A stretch of DNA of 64,000 bases from contig OY978529.1 of assembly GCA_963854835.1 (NCBI GenBank), positions 5,490,501 through 5,554,500 on the forward strand. The letters run 5' to 3'. The notes beneath the pieces are model-generated. The model searched no databases, was not told the origin of the DNA, and worked only from the letters and a program-made list of their open reading frames with translations. How positions within the stretch are numbered: the first letter of the stretch is position 1; the number at the start of each line of letters is the position of its first letter. The position numbers and the translations under genes are program-made. Of this stretch, positions 34,215 through 46,900 are shown piece by piece. This stretch comes from Megamerina dolium (taxonomy: Eukaryota > Arthropoda > Insecta > Diptera > Megamerinidae).

Positions 34215-34455
34215 TGGATGCCGTAGCTCAGTGGTTAGTACATTGGCCTTCTGATCTATAGGTCGTGGGTTCAATCCCCGGCTGAAGCATAACAAAATGA
34301 AATATCGAAAAGATTTTTTTTTTTCGAACGGTACCCACCTGCCGGCAAGAATCGGCAATTTTTCCTGCAGTAAAAATTCGGTGGTATCACAATGAGCCTT
34401 TCTGGCCTAACTGTGTCCTCTCAGAGAGAGGGCAGCCCCATAACCTAACCTAAAC
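34215..34455 (+). mobile_element. tRNA-derived SINE, type A, internally deleted
   Basis: Intact head (GATGCCGTAGCTCAGTGG, B-box GGGTTCAATCC), body cut short after about 34,370, then the type-A end (GGTGGTATCACAATGAGCC, AGAGAGAGGGCAGCC, CCATAACCTAACCTAA). A 14-bp flanking repeat with two mismatches is visible: TATACTTTCTGACA at 34,201-34,214 and TATACTCTCGGACA at 34,456-34,469. About 140 bp shorter than the 13.7-kb copy. Confidence 0.87.
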
Positions 34456-34469
34456 TATACTCTCGGACA

Positions 34470-35322
34470 AGTTTTTGTTTGCTTCACCCCAATTTGACCT
34501 GATCTAATGCAAATATATAATGTATATACGTATAACATAGATTATAATGATGCGTTGCATGTTTGAAAGGAATTGTAAAGGAAGGCAGTATTAAAGGCGA
34601 TAAAAAGTAAATATGTATAAATTTCAATATGCGTGTGTGTGCTTGTTTGTGTGAATGCATGCATACGTGAATCTATTACAATAACTTACCGTTATATGTA
34701 CTCGTATGCACACAGCAATAATATCAATTGCAGCAACTAAGCTACTTAAGTTTGTGCAACATAACGTTTGAGCACAGTTTCAATTCAAAATTTATACGAA
34801 AAAGATCGTTCGACAGTTTAACGTAAAACTTCAATCAGAGATTTCAAGTATTATGAAAAATAATTAGTCTTAAGTACGTACATATACCTAATATATAACT
34901 ATGTGTATAGTTTTTACTTAATAATGAAATTAAGAATTATATTAGCGGTATAGAAGATGTGATTTTTTTTTTTTTAATGTTCGCAAAAATGAGACACCTG
35001 CATTATTTTAGAACAGATCGTAAGTATGATTTTACTTTCATTTGATATAATTTTTTATAAATATTCTAATATGTTTATTTGCTGAATTCAAAAAACTTAT
35101 TAACTACTTTACGTCAGATCGTGAGCCTACTTTATTTTTCCTTGGGTTTCTGAAATAAAAAAAATGTCGAAGACAGTATTTAGCTTGTAGCGGATAGACA
35201 GCAATTTTCCCAACTAATTTGCTTTGTGTTCAATTTTTTTCATTGTTTTCCAAAGGAAATATCCAAATCGATATTTAGTAATCCCATGAGATATTCAGGC
35301 AGTTCAGAACGTGAAATTTCTC
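34470..35322. other. AT-rich non-coding DNA
   Basis: No gene or clear repeat recognised. Confidence 0.45.
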
Positions 35323-35325
35323 TTA

Positions 35326-35853
35326 TAGCCTTGACAGACGGCAGCCTAATTCCGGATTACCGGCGCACTTAATCCGAATAAAATAACAACCTGACAGACG
35401 GCAGTATTGCGGATTAACTAAACGGCTGATTGCTGTTTTATTAGGTCTGCTCACTTACATTACTATCACTATCAATTTCTGTCATCTGTCACTCTCGATA
35501 TGAGAAAATCTACAAGAAGTACGTGAACTTAAAACTATCAGAAACTTGTTAATTGACATTCTCCGTTCGTAATTGACAGCTGGATTTATTTGTTCGCCAA
35601 CACTTTTCATGTTGAAAACTATTAACAATTATTGAAAGTTTTTTGTTTGCGAACACACCTAATATTTTGTAAAATGGATGGAGAAAAATACATAATAGAC
35701 AATTTTCAGCAGTGTTGCCATCGCAAATTGCCCTAATCCTCTTTTATTTTGAGAATTAACTCATAGAGTTTATGCGGATTAGCTGCATTTAATGCCCAAG
35801 TTAATTCAAATTAACTCGGCAATCCGGAATTAGGCTGCCGTCTGTCTAGGCTA
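35326..35853. mobile_element. PIF/Harbinger-type MITE, copy 3 (528 bp)
   Basis: Left end TAGCCTTGACAGACGGCAG. The right end, on the minus strand, is TAGCCTAGACAGACGGCAG; both are followed by CCTAATTCCGGATT. A TTA target-site duplication lies at 35,323-35,325 and 35,854-35,856. Same interior and orientation as copy 2; longer because of extra AT-rich sequence (GCTGATTGCTGTTTTATTAG, about 35,425-35,445). No coding frame. Confidence 0.92.
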
Positions 35854-36043
35854 TTAGATCAACTCCACACTGGAACCCATCCAGTACTTATAAAATATGA
35901 ATTGAACGCTTTGGAGCAAAAAGACAGGTTACGATACAGAAACAAAGAAGGAAACTAAAACAATAATAAAGAAAGGGAAAAAAATATATAGATACACCAT
36001 TGAAAAAAAAAGAAATTATCCTATGGGATTGGTAAATGGCGGA

Positions 36044-36044
36044 C

Positions 36045-36084
<40 letters not shown>

Positions 36085-36209
36085 GGATACACTTAGGCCA
36101 GATAGGCCTATTTTGATACCACTGAACTTCTCTTTCAGTAATGATGTGCGTGTTAAATTTGGCCAGTATTAGAAGGCGAACATACTAACAACTGAACTAC
36201 GGAGCCCAC
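36044..36209 (-). mobile_element. tRNA-derived SINE, type A, deleted, with expanded CT microsatellite
   Basis: Minus-strand remnant: head TGGGCTCCGTAGTTCAGTTG (36,209-36,190), an internal deletion that removes the B box and most of the body, then the type-A end with GTATCAAAATAGGCCTATCT. The GA/CT tract that is 3-9 units in other copies has about 18 units here (36,046-36,081). Confidence 0.75.
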
Positions 36210-36224
36210 TTAAAAATACGTGCT

Positions 36225-36640
36225 CTTCTTCTTCTTCTTATGTAACAATCTCAACTGAAAATCGATTTAGAACAATCCCCCATTGGCGAAAAACTCGGTT
36301 AAATGATTCTCATAATATTCTCTTGATTCCAAATTTCCTAAAAACATCCCAACCAAGCTCTATGTGGCATGACGTAGTCCTGTTGGAACACAACATCTCT
36401 CTAATTGGCCGCATCTGATCACTTTTAGTCAATTCTTGACAGCAGTGTTCCGAATTTAGTGTTTGAAGCAGCTAATAGTAAATGATTCATTTCCAGTTTC
36501 ATCAAATACACAAAAAAGCCTTCCTGCTCGTTAGTCCTGGTTTTATAGTCGTTTGTGTTTCTTCGTCGTTTTTCACCACCATATTTCTCGCAGAGTATTG
36601 TCATAAGCGACCAGTCTAAGTGGGTTTAAGAACGGTTTAA
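36225..36640 (-). mobile_element. Decayed mariner remnant next to a scrap of LINE 3' end
   Basis: At 36,225-36,275 CTTCTTCTTCTTATGT and AAATCGATTT resemble the 3' tail end of the RTE-like LINE (minus orientation). From about 36,280 to 36,640 the wording follows the minus-strand mariner lineage (ATTCTCATAATATTCTCTTG, GGCATGACGTAGTCCTGTTG, GCCTTCCTGCTCGTTAGTCC), without a readable protein frame. Both assignments rest on similarity to the better copies in this window. Confidence 0.5.
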
Positions 36641-37280
36641 ATTTGGTTACATTTACACAAATAAATTAAAAATAATAATAAATAAATAATTAGCACTAAA
36701 GAAGAACCTAAGCAGAGTTGCTATTGTATATTAAATTTAACACAATATTGGGCATCACTTTTTCTAAGCTTTTTCTTGGGAAAATGCTTATGATCAGGCA
36801 AATTACACTTAACCAATAGGTGGGCACAGTGATAAAGAGTACAACATTAACACGGAATAATTAAAATTTGGGAGTACGACGAAGCAATGCTGTCATATTC
36901 TATAGATTTTGGGTCACAGAATCCGAATCCGCAGTTGGATTTTCACCATCACTCTCAGGCTTCTTTCTAATATCTAGAAACTTGCAGCACTCGCTTTTTC
37001 CACCATTTTTCCTAATTTTTTGAAGTTACAAATTAACGTGGCTGTATTAAGCGACCTCAAATCGAACTGATTTGACTACTCTGTTCTTCGAGAAATCCTA
37101 CTTTTATTTGTAATTTGTTAGTTTTCTAAAAAATTGCTGTCATGTTGGTCGAAACGCCTTATACATAGAAAGTCATCGTGAATACCACTATCTGAACTTA
37201 GACAGTTTATTGTATAATAGCCTCCGCAAGAAAATGTAATCATATTAATATCAACCCTGTTTTTTTATTATTTCATTTCA
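36641..37280. other. Probable intron end upstream of the neuroligin exon
   Basis: AT-rich, no gene. It ends in a pyrimidine-rich tract and TTTCATTTCAG at 37,271-37,281, a good splice acceptor, so this is probably the end of a 5' intron of the neuroligin gene. Confidence 0.5.
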
Positions 37281-37281
37281 G

Positions 37282-37633
37282 ACTCATCGCGCATATTTTG
37301 GCACACATTGAAACGTATGAGAGAAAAACAACAACTACAACTACAACATCAAGAAAAATCCACTTTGGATTACTTTTAAAGAACAACGGAAAACGAAACC
37401 GTCAAAATAAGGTCGCGGCATTCTTTCTTTCGTTGGTTCTTGCTGCTATCTCTTTTTTGATGTTCAAACAGAAATTGTAAGAAGATTTGCCAAGAAATTT
37501 CAATTCGACAAATAAGTTTAACATAATTTATATAATATTTGAAATTGAAGCATACAAAAATTATGATACGTACACATATGATAAAGACAAAAGTAACAAT
37601 GTTAACCACAGCTGTAAAAATGAAATTAAAATC

Positions 37634-37664
<31 letters not shown>

Positions 37665-37927
37665 CTAACGACAACCAACCAACGAGAATCAGCAGTAATG
37701 GCAATGATGGCAATAGAAACTCAACCACCATCATCACTATCAAACGCATAGCTGCCGCCACAGCCGCCACCGACAGAGAAGCCACAACTAGTGGCTGGTG
37801 GCAAAATGATCGAGGGAGCGAGAATGTTGGTGGAGTTACAGACATAGATAATTTTGGCGCAAACCGCAATAGAGAAAGACGAACACAAAGAAGAAGAAGA
37901 AGAAAAAGTAGCAAAACTATACTACAA
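37282..37927 (+). other. Nlg2: Putative 5' part of the large neuroligin exon (leader/UTR)
   Basis: After the acceptor at 37,280-37,281 the frame used by the downstream exon is open for 65 codons, meets a single TAA at 37,478-37,480, and is then open without interruption to the exon end at 40,104. There is no ATG usable as a start in the first 65 codons apart from one close to the TAA. In-frame ATGs begin at 37,928. I treat this part as leader, but a start further upstream or a reference error at the TAA cannot be excluded. Confidence 0.5.
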
Positions 37928-37956
37928 ATGGCTGCCATTGTGGCTGATGAGAATGC

Positions 37957-37991
<35 letters not shown>

Positions 37992-40900
37992 ATGATAATT
38001 ATGATAATCGTGATGAGCTTGATTTGAATAATTATGCGGATAGGACGAATAGGGCGCGAAAACAAATTCAAATATTAACAACAGCAAGAGAACAACAACA
38101 AAAACTAGAGCCACAACAAGCAGAGATTTACAAGAGCAACGCAAATGGAATGATTTGCCAAAATAGTAAATTTACAAAATATAATGCCGCTGCTACTACT
38201 GCTGCTGCTGCTGCTGCTGCTGTTGGGCTTCCTGTTGGCAAATGTAAATATTACAAAGAGCACGAAGAGCAGCAACAACAACAATCACAACGGCAAGAAG
38301 AAATTTATCAGCACGAGTGCCATTATTATAATTTCTCAAATGAGCCAATATCAAGAAATGATGCCAACAATCAGAAGCTTGTATTCGCAACAAATGAACA
38401 AGAATGTGAACAAATTAATCAAATAATCAATCAAATCATTTACTTTATACTACACCACATACGATTACAATGGAATTATTTTAAAAATACAACATTACCA
38501 TTACGATTCCTACGATTACGATTATTATTATTATTATTATTATTATTAGAAGCATCAGTAATACACTATATTGTATTACGATCATTAATACTCCTACTAC
38601 TACTACTACTACTACTACTACTATTACTACTAAATCGATTACATATATTTTATGTTGAATGCACCAAGGAAATTAATCATCAATCAAATGTATTAAGTAA
38701 TCTAATTAAAGTAATATTTATAACAACAATCACAACAACTACTACTACCACTATCATTAACTTGTATATATGCGAAATATTCAGTAGATTGAGCAATCCA
38801 TTGAAATATAACAAGCAAAAGAACACGGAGCATTCTCAACAAATTCATCATATGACAATGGGCTTTATCCAAATGACAATTATAATTTATTTCATTGTAA
38901 ATATGCTGTCAACGGGCATTAGCAGCAATAGCAATACTGGGATTTATATTATTTTCACTTATGGGTTGATGAGATGTCATTGGCGATGGCATTGGCAATA
39001 TCGACGATATGTCAACAGTATGATGATGGCATTGCCAGGCATGAAATGCGAACTATATCGTCGAGGACAACGACGACGACAAAGACAGCGACAGCGACAG
39101 CAGCAGCAACAATTACTTTTATTACAATTACAATTGCATAGATTACAACAACAAGGAATTTGCATTATAAGACTGATTAAGAAAATTTTATTATTAAAGA
39201 GATTTCTACAACAAGCGAAACTACTACAAATTCCTCAACACACAATACAATTTGTCAAACAACAAGCACAGTGGGGGCCATTTTGGCATTGTAAACGCAG
39301 TATTAAATTATGTTCACATTTTGCGCACTATTTTCCAACAATATCCATATTAAAAACTTTAACGGTTGCTGCCAACTATAGTAGTTTTGAGAGTGCCGGT
39401 AAAAAAATGATGATGATCCAAACCAACAGTCGATGGCAAGTGAATCAACAGCTTCAATTGCATTCTGTATCCATCGCTAAAAGTGGAGAATTTATGAAAT
39501 TCATAAAATATATTTCATTTTGCATTGGTTATATTAAACAATGGCTTGCATATTGTTGTTATCATCGTCATCAACATTATTGGTGGCTACAGAGACGACG
39601 AAGACGACGACGACGACGACAACGATTTCAACTACAATGTTTCAGTGAAAGCATTGCTGTGAAATGGAAACAACTATGTTATAAATATTGTCATTGTCAA
39701 CAAAAGAAGCAACAACAACAACAACAACGTTATTATTTGCCATTCCACACACGTTCTCTAATACTAATACTGCTCATCTCAACACTATGGCATGGCACCG
39801 AATGTTTTCATAGCACAACCACCATCACCACAAGCAGCAATGGCAGTGGCAATGCCAGTAGCAGCAGCGGCAACAGCGCCACTGCCACCACCACCAGCAC
39901 CACCACCAACACCACTACCACCTCCAACAGCAGCAGCACTGGTAGTAGTAGTAGTAGTAGCAGTAGTAGCAACACTATGAAATTGAGCCCAAATACAGTC
40001 CGTACAAAATATGGCCTGCTGCGTGGCATTGTTGTACGTTCGTCACCATTGGTTGAAGCATATTTGGGCATACCATATGCATCACCACCAGTTGGTAGTC
40101 TAAGGTAAATAAATGTTATTCTCTTACTTACGTATGCTCCTGCTACTACGTCAACATCTCTAGGTACTTTCATATATTTTTGTGATTTATTATGTTGTAT
40201 CTTGTATACGTATGCGTGTGTGTGTGTGTGTGTGTGTGCGTGAATGTGTCTTCGCAGCCATCAGGAAGTTCTTATTTCTGAGATTTATCATTTTTGTGTG
40301 CGGACAAAGGTCATCATCAGTTGGTGGCGGCGGCACCACATGCTGTTTTTTCCTACTCTGACATGTCATAGCATTAATTACTGACCTACCCCTCATACTT
40401 GCTGCTTTGCAAGTTCACATACTCACATATTTATATCTACTTACATTCATATACACACACACACACACACATATGTGTGAGTGTGTATGTGTAAATTGGA
40501 ATTGTGCCATTTGTTTCAGTTTTGTTTTGTTTCATCTTGTATTTGTGTGCTCCCGGAGTGCTCGCACGTGTGTAATAGTATGCACATATTTAAGGAGAAA
40601 TACTTGTATTCAAAGACATGTATGTACGAGATGCTGACACTGGCACACACACACACACACACACTATGGAAATGTCAACGAAAGCCAGTTTTAATGAAGA
40701 TTTTTTTTTTTTCGTACCTACGTAGTTGATTTGCAACAGATCGTACTGAGTTATATTCATAATAGACCATTATATTGCAGCAACAAAGAATTATTCATTA
40801 ATTTTCTTAGCAAGACTTGAATTCAAAACATGTACATTCGAGTGTCCCTTATTTATGGAAAACATATTTTCGTCACATTTTTTCGCACGTTTTCTTTTTT

Positions 40901-43900
40901 TAACTTTAGAATATTAGTTTAAAAAATTGAAGTTAAGAGTAAGAGCATAAATTATACACTTTCTTACATCATCACACAATCAACTCAACCTTGTTTCCGA
41001 AAATGCAGAAGAAAAGCACCGAAAATGCTCCCTAGTGATCACACAAGCAAGGCAAAGACTCACACAGTGGCTTTGTGTACGGCCTATGTGTGTCTACGTT
41101 GTGTCCTGTAACAACTCCGACCAGTACCATGAGTTAGAACTCAGGGCACCTTTTTTTTTGCGGATGAAACCCACAAAGTCGTTGACTCAGTGCAGCAAAT
41201 CGCGCAGAGCTGACGCCGAAAACTGGTTCTAGACCCATGAGTTTACCACCAGATTCGTCCGGTGATACTCCGATTCATTCCCTGCGATGCCGCAATGTTT
41301 TGTAACCCATATAAAATGCAGTTTATTTCCTTTCATAATGGTATTTAACACTTACTGGGTGCCAGAGCTCAGTGGTTAATGTGTGGGCCTTCTGATCTGT
41401 ACATCGTGGGTTCAACCCCGGCTGAAGCATAACATAATTCAATATCAAAAAGATTTTTCTTTCGAACGGTACCCAACAGTAACAATTTTCCAAAAATGCT
41501 TCTTAAAAGAGCTCTTTGACAAAACTAAGTTAAAGTGATGTCACAACGGTTCTGCCGTTCGAAAGATGCTAAGGAAAGTAGGTCCCTTCTAATACTGTCC
41601 AAATTTAACACACACAACAGTATTGGATGAGAAGTTCAGTGGTATCACAATGGGCCTTTTTGGCCTAAGTGTGTCCTCTCAGAGAGAGGGCAGCCACATA
41701 ACCTAACCTAACCTACACTTACTGATCACCTTAGAAAAACCGGCAAGATTCACAAGGATCTTGAGCATAGCCTAACTGTCACTGCGAAAGCTGGCATGTC
41801 TCCCTCGCCACCTTGAGTAAGGCGAAGAATTATCGTCCAAGTACAAACCGGAACTACTAGCACTTTACTGGTCACAAAACTTGCTGGTAGACCTAAGTCT
41901 TCCATATAAGCTTAGTAACTAAGATCACCCGCAATTATTTCACTTCAGAAGGCAACTGCAATGATACTTACTTTAGAGTAGATTGTAGCCAGCCTTGCAC
42001 TTTGCATTTCCTCGTAAAGAGCACAAGTATTCTTTGTGGGACTTCACTGAAAACCTTGCATATTGCACGAGAACTCATTATTGCTCAGAATTTTCTGCAT
42101 CTTGATACAGATTATCCTTAAAGACTAGCCGCGCATCGGAACAGACAAGTCATCAGCACACCCTTGGGTGTGAACCCCTTGTAAGCAGTCGTTTAGAAAT
42201 CATGGCATGAATATTGGCATAAGTGCTTTGAAACTTAGAATGAAAAATACAAATTCTGTGCTATATTGTTATTACAGCCTTGAAAGGATCTCATATTTAC
42301 GACGCTTGAATGCTCATTTTGTACTTCTGAAGACAAAATTCATCAAAGATCCAAATTAATTGAAAAATCAATATGATACAACTAAAGGAATCGCTTCGTC
42401 ATAGTTTTAAGAGGAGATATTGACTAACACCAACAGAAAATTAGGTTTACCGGTATTATGGATCAAACTTATTGAACAATTTACGCTCTGAAAAAAATTA
42501 TTTGCTAGTCAAAACCAAAAAAAGAAGCACAAAAATGCTTGTCTGTGTTTGTTTATTGCGAAAATCGGTGTTGAGTTCAACATAAGTCTGCATAAAAGGC
42601 ACTTTAGGAAGACTTGTATTTCGTAAAATGAATAAAGGCATAATAACACGTAGATGAATTGATTTCAAGAGCTGTTTTAATATAAGTTTTTCGAGAATTT
42701 GAATTATAGGAACAAACTGAAGCAAAAATTAATATTCAACCTGTGGGAAATATTTTACAACGAAGCATCTTGTCACGCTGTGTACAAGAACATAAGAAAT
42801 AATATGAAAATATGTAAATATTTTATTAATAATTATATTTTTTGCTTCTATCAAGTACAATACTAAGAGATTGTAAATGATTGTAATTAATCTTATGCTT
42901 TTCTTAATATAATTCTATTCCAACAATTCAGTAATAATGTCTATGAACTAACTTCTGTGCCAAGTTGGCACAAGTGAGCGCAATTGTTAAGGATATAATA
43001 TATCACAAATAAGTATTTAGGATCAAATAGACAAAATTAACCTCGTCTATATAAGGGACACTCTAATTTATAGCACATGTCAGTTGCAAGAAGTTAGCTG
43101 AAATTAATTATATGTATAGCATAGAGTTGCATTTCAAGCGCAAAGTTTTATTCATTGAAATTAATTAAGCATTTCTTTTTTTTTTCATACAGATAATATG
43201 TTATATGTATATGTACTTTCAAATATACTTGTATTTTTATTAAATATTATATTTTCATAATGTCCCACTTTAGATTTATGCCACCCATAACACCATCCAC
43301 ATGGAAAAACGTACATAATGCCGATCGTTTTTCACCTGTCTGTCCACAAACCGTACCAATACCACCAAATGGACCTGAAGCACTATTAGAAGTTCCACGC
43401 GCACGTTTAGCACAATTACGTCGTTTATTGCCATTGCTCAAAAATCAATCGGAAGACTGTTTATATTTAAATATATATGTACCATATGAGAATCGTAGAT
43501 ATCGGCGTAAGTGTTTTTTTTTCTTATATGCGTAAGTTTAGTACGAGAACTGTAAGATATATGATTCTAAACAAGCTGAAAACCGGTTTATAATTTTCAT
43601 TATTGTCCTAGTTGATTTTTTGCACAAAATTACCGTTTTTTAAAGACTGTTCCTATTTTTTAATAGTGGATTTGCACTTATTTTTTTTTTTTTTGTTTTT
43701 TACTGCGTTCGTAAAATTCTTTCTACGCCGTTTATAGTGATTTTTGGTTATAATGATCCAAATTTTATATACTTTTATATCTTACAAAATGATATAGAAA
43801 AAACAAATCTCTCATTATTTCTAAATATAGTCCATTTTTGCATTAAATTGAAGGTTTTATTTAGCATAGTTAGAATGATCCGATTTAGGTCAAATATGCA

Positions 43901-46900
43901 CCGTTTTGTTCGATAACTTGTTGTCACTCTCATAGAAACCCTCGTCCCTATTGGCAAAAAACTGGGACAGTCGATTCTCACAAGCTTCTCTTGAGGCGAA
44001 ATTTTTCATCAGCAAAATCATTCGCCATAGACAGGAACAGGTAGTAAGCACTTGGTGCCAGGTTCGGTCTATAAGGTGGATGCATAAGAACCTTCCGATC
44101 AAGCTCCCGGGTCTTCTGGCGAGTCAATATCGATGTGTGTAGCCTGGCGTTGTCCTGATGGAATACAATTCCTCTCCTATTGGCCAAAGCTGGCCGCTTC
44201 TGGGCGATTACTTCCTTCAGACGGTCCAATTGTTGACAGTACAAGTCCGAATTAAGATTTTGGCCGTAGAGGAGCAGCTCATAGTAGATGATTCCCTGCC
44301 AATTCCACCAGACACATAGCAAAACATTCTTGATCGTCAATCCTGGCTTAGCCACCGTTTGCACCGGGTCATCGCTATTCGACCACGACCGTTTTCGCTT
44401 GACGTTGTCGTAAGTGACCCAATTTTCATCACCAGTAACCATCTGCTTCAGAAATGGCTCGATTTTTTGTGCAATGTATAGCTTCTGGGCAATACAAACA
44501 ATGCTTACATGATGATCAGACTCGACACTTGGCCTTCCAGAGCGTGGCGCATCTTTTTCGAGCGACAGTAATTGCTTGTGGTGTTTTCGTTTCCTATACC
44601 GTCCCCTTTTTTTTCAACACAATATTTGACGGTTCTGGAACATTATTTGAAATCGTAGCTGGTCATTTGATATACTCCCCCAAAGAGCTCGGCAAAGAAG
44701 TCTAACCACAGAACTAGGGATCCCAATTGATGGGCCAATTTCTTTATATGATTCGATCACCAACAGTTCGCTCCAATAAAATGACGGTTTCAAGCACTGT
44801 GTGTCATGTTGCATCGTCTTGCTGAAACCATTTAGCACTCAGACACAAGAATCGCGAATCATTTGACTGTAGCACTCAGCACTAGCCGAGTTGTTGAAAA
44901 CGGCGTCAAATCCGCCAGTTTGAGTTCTCGGTCACACTCACTTCTAGGGCGGCGATGGCTGGTTTATATTAAATATTTTCTCTCAATTTTGCACCAAGCC
45001 AGAGATAGGAAGACTCCAGTACCTTCTAGTGAAGAGAATAGTCCGCTTGAGAAAACAATACAAATGTTAAAAGCATGAGTGCTTAAAAAATCAGCCACTG
45101 GAATGCAAATGGTGTAAATCGACATAAAAATAAGCTTACATTGTTTCGATAAGAACACTCCATACATCTGATGGTAATATCAGAAACGCATCTCGCTCAA
45201 AAAAATTATTTTTAAATGGCAGGATACACAGATTTTGACACCAAGCACCCTGGTGCCCAAACACGTATTGATACAGCTATTCTTATCAAAAAGAGAATAA
45301 GGCATTTCCCAATATAAGTCTACTTTACCGTTCAATTGCAATCAACGACACTTCAGATAGACGAATATATCAAATCTAATATTAATGAGGAGCAATACAA
45401 ATAATTAAAAAATTTTTTAAAACCCTCGGTACAAAAATTTTTGCTGCTGGATATTTAAATGCAAAGCATACCCAATTGAGACTCACCATTAATAACTCCC
45501 AGTGTAAAAAAGCTGTTTTCAGTAGTACATACGCTTGAACTTGACATTTTGTCCAATGGTAACCCCATTGGAAGGAAGAAACCTTCCTTCTTGATTTTGT
45601 AATCACTAAAGGTTTGGAAAATATACTGTCCCGCGTGCATTCGTCTTCAGAGCTATGCTCTAAACATTCTCCCACGACAATAACTCGTATCTCTGAAAAC
45701 TCTCATCAGAAAAACGAAGAGGTTATCTCGTCTAGAAGGAAACAGACTGGATCAAGTATAAAACTTATATCAGCTCACATCTTTATATTATTATTTCTCT
45801 CAAATCAAAACAGAAAATAAACGCAGCTATTTCCGAACTAACGAAGCTGTGCTCCCAAGCAGTGAAAAAAGCCACACCCTACACTAAGCCTACAATCCGG
45901 CAAGAACGTACATCCCAATAAGTTCTAGAGCTCCTCTCTGAAAAAAGATCTATAAGGCGTGAATGGCAAAAGCATAGATCCCCATCTCTGAAAAAGAAGC
46001 TGAATAGTTATACCAAAAAACTTAATCAATCATCTTTTACCAGAGAAAGAAACCTGTGAGTTCCATGAATATATTGAAACGCTCTGTCCTACATGGTTTC
46101 ATTTTTACTCTGTCCTACAGAAAACTCAAACTTTTCACAATAATTCTCACCGGCTGTTTTCCGCAGTAGTGGAAAACTCACCAAATGATCATGATTTCCA
46201 GAGTTGGAAAAGATCTTACAGACCCTTTAGTTTGTTATCGATTTTCTCAAAACTTTTTGAAGATTCGATAAATAATATCCGTTATTTTTATTTTTTTTTT
46301 TTTGTTAATAAATGTCACGCTTAAGCAATGTAATATGTCCACAAAAACTAAGATCCTTCTGATCTGTAGGTCGTGGTTCAATCCCCGGCTGATGCATAAC
46401 AAATTTAATATCGATAAGATTTTTCTTTCGAATGGTACCCACCTGTCGGTAAGCAATTGGCAATTCTTCCGACAGTAACAACTTGCCATGAAAAAGCTTC
46501 TAAAAAAAACTCTGTGAAAAAGCTCAGAAAAAGTGATGTCACAAGTGTTGTGCCGTTCGGAACCGGTTAAAATAAGTAGGTCCCTTCTAATACTGTCCAA
46601 ATTTAAGACGCACAACAGTAATGGAAGAGAAGCTCGCCAATGAGCCCTTTGGGTCTTTAAGTGCCACATATTTATTTATTTATTTTTATAGGTAGATTTA
46701 TTTTAATATCTAAGTTAAAACATTTTCCGACAAACTTTACAAAAATTATGCTTTAACAAGTATTTAAAAAATACAAATCCTCCGTATTTTTTTGAAAGTC
46801 GGTTTAAAAATTATTAATAGGCGTTACCTATATATATCACACAGTCCTCGTATCTAAATATATATATTTTTTTTCAGCAATTCTCAATCGTATATAGTGC

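Noticed and set aside
37561..37938. Antisense frames across the neuroligin first exon
   Set aside because: They mirror low-complexity codons of the exon, have no splice consistency and no known domain.
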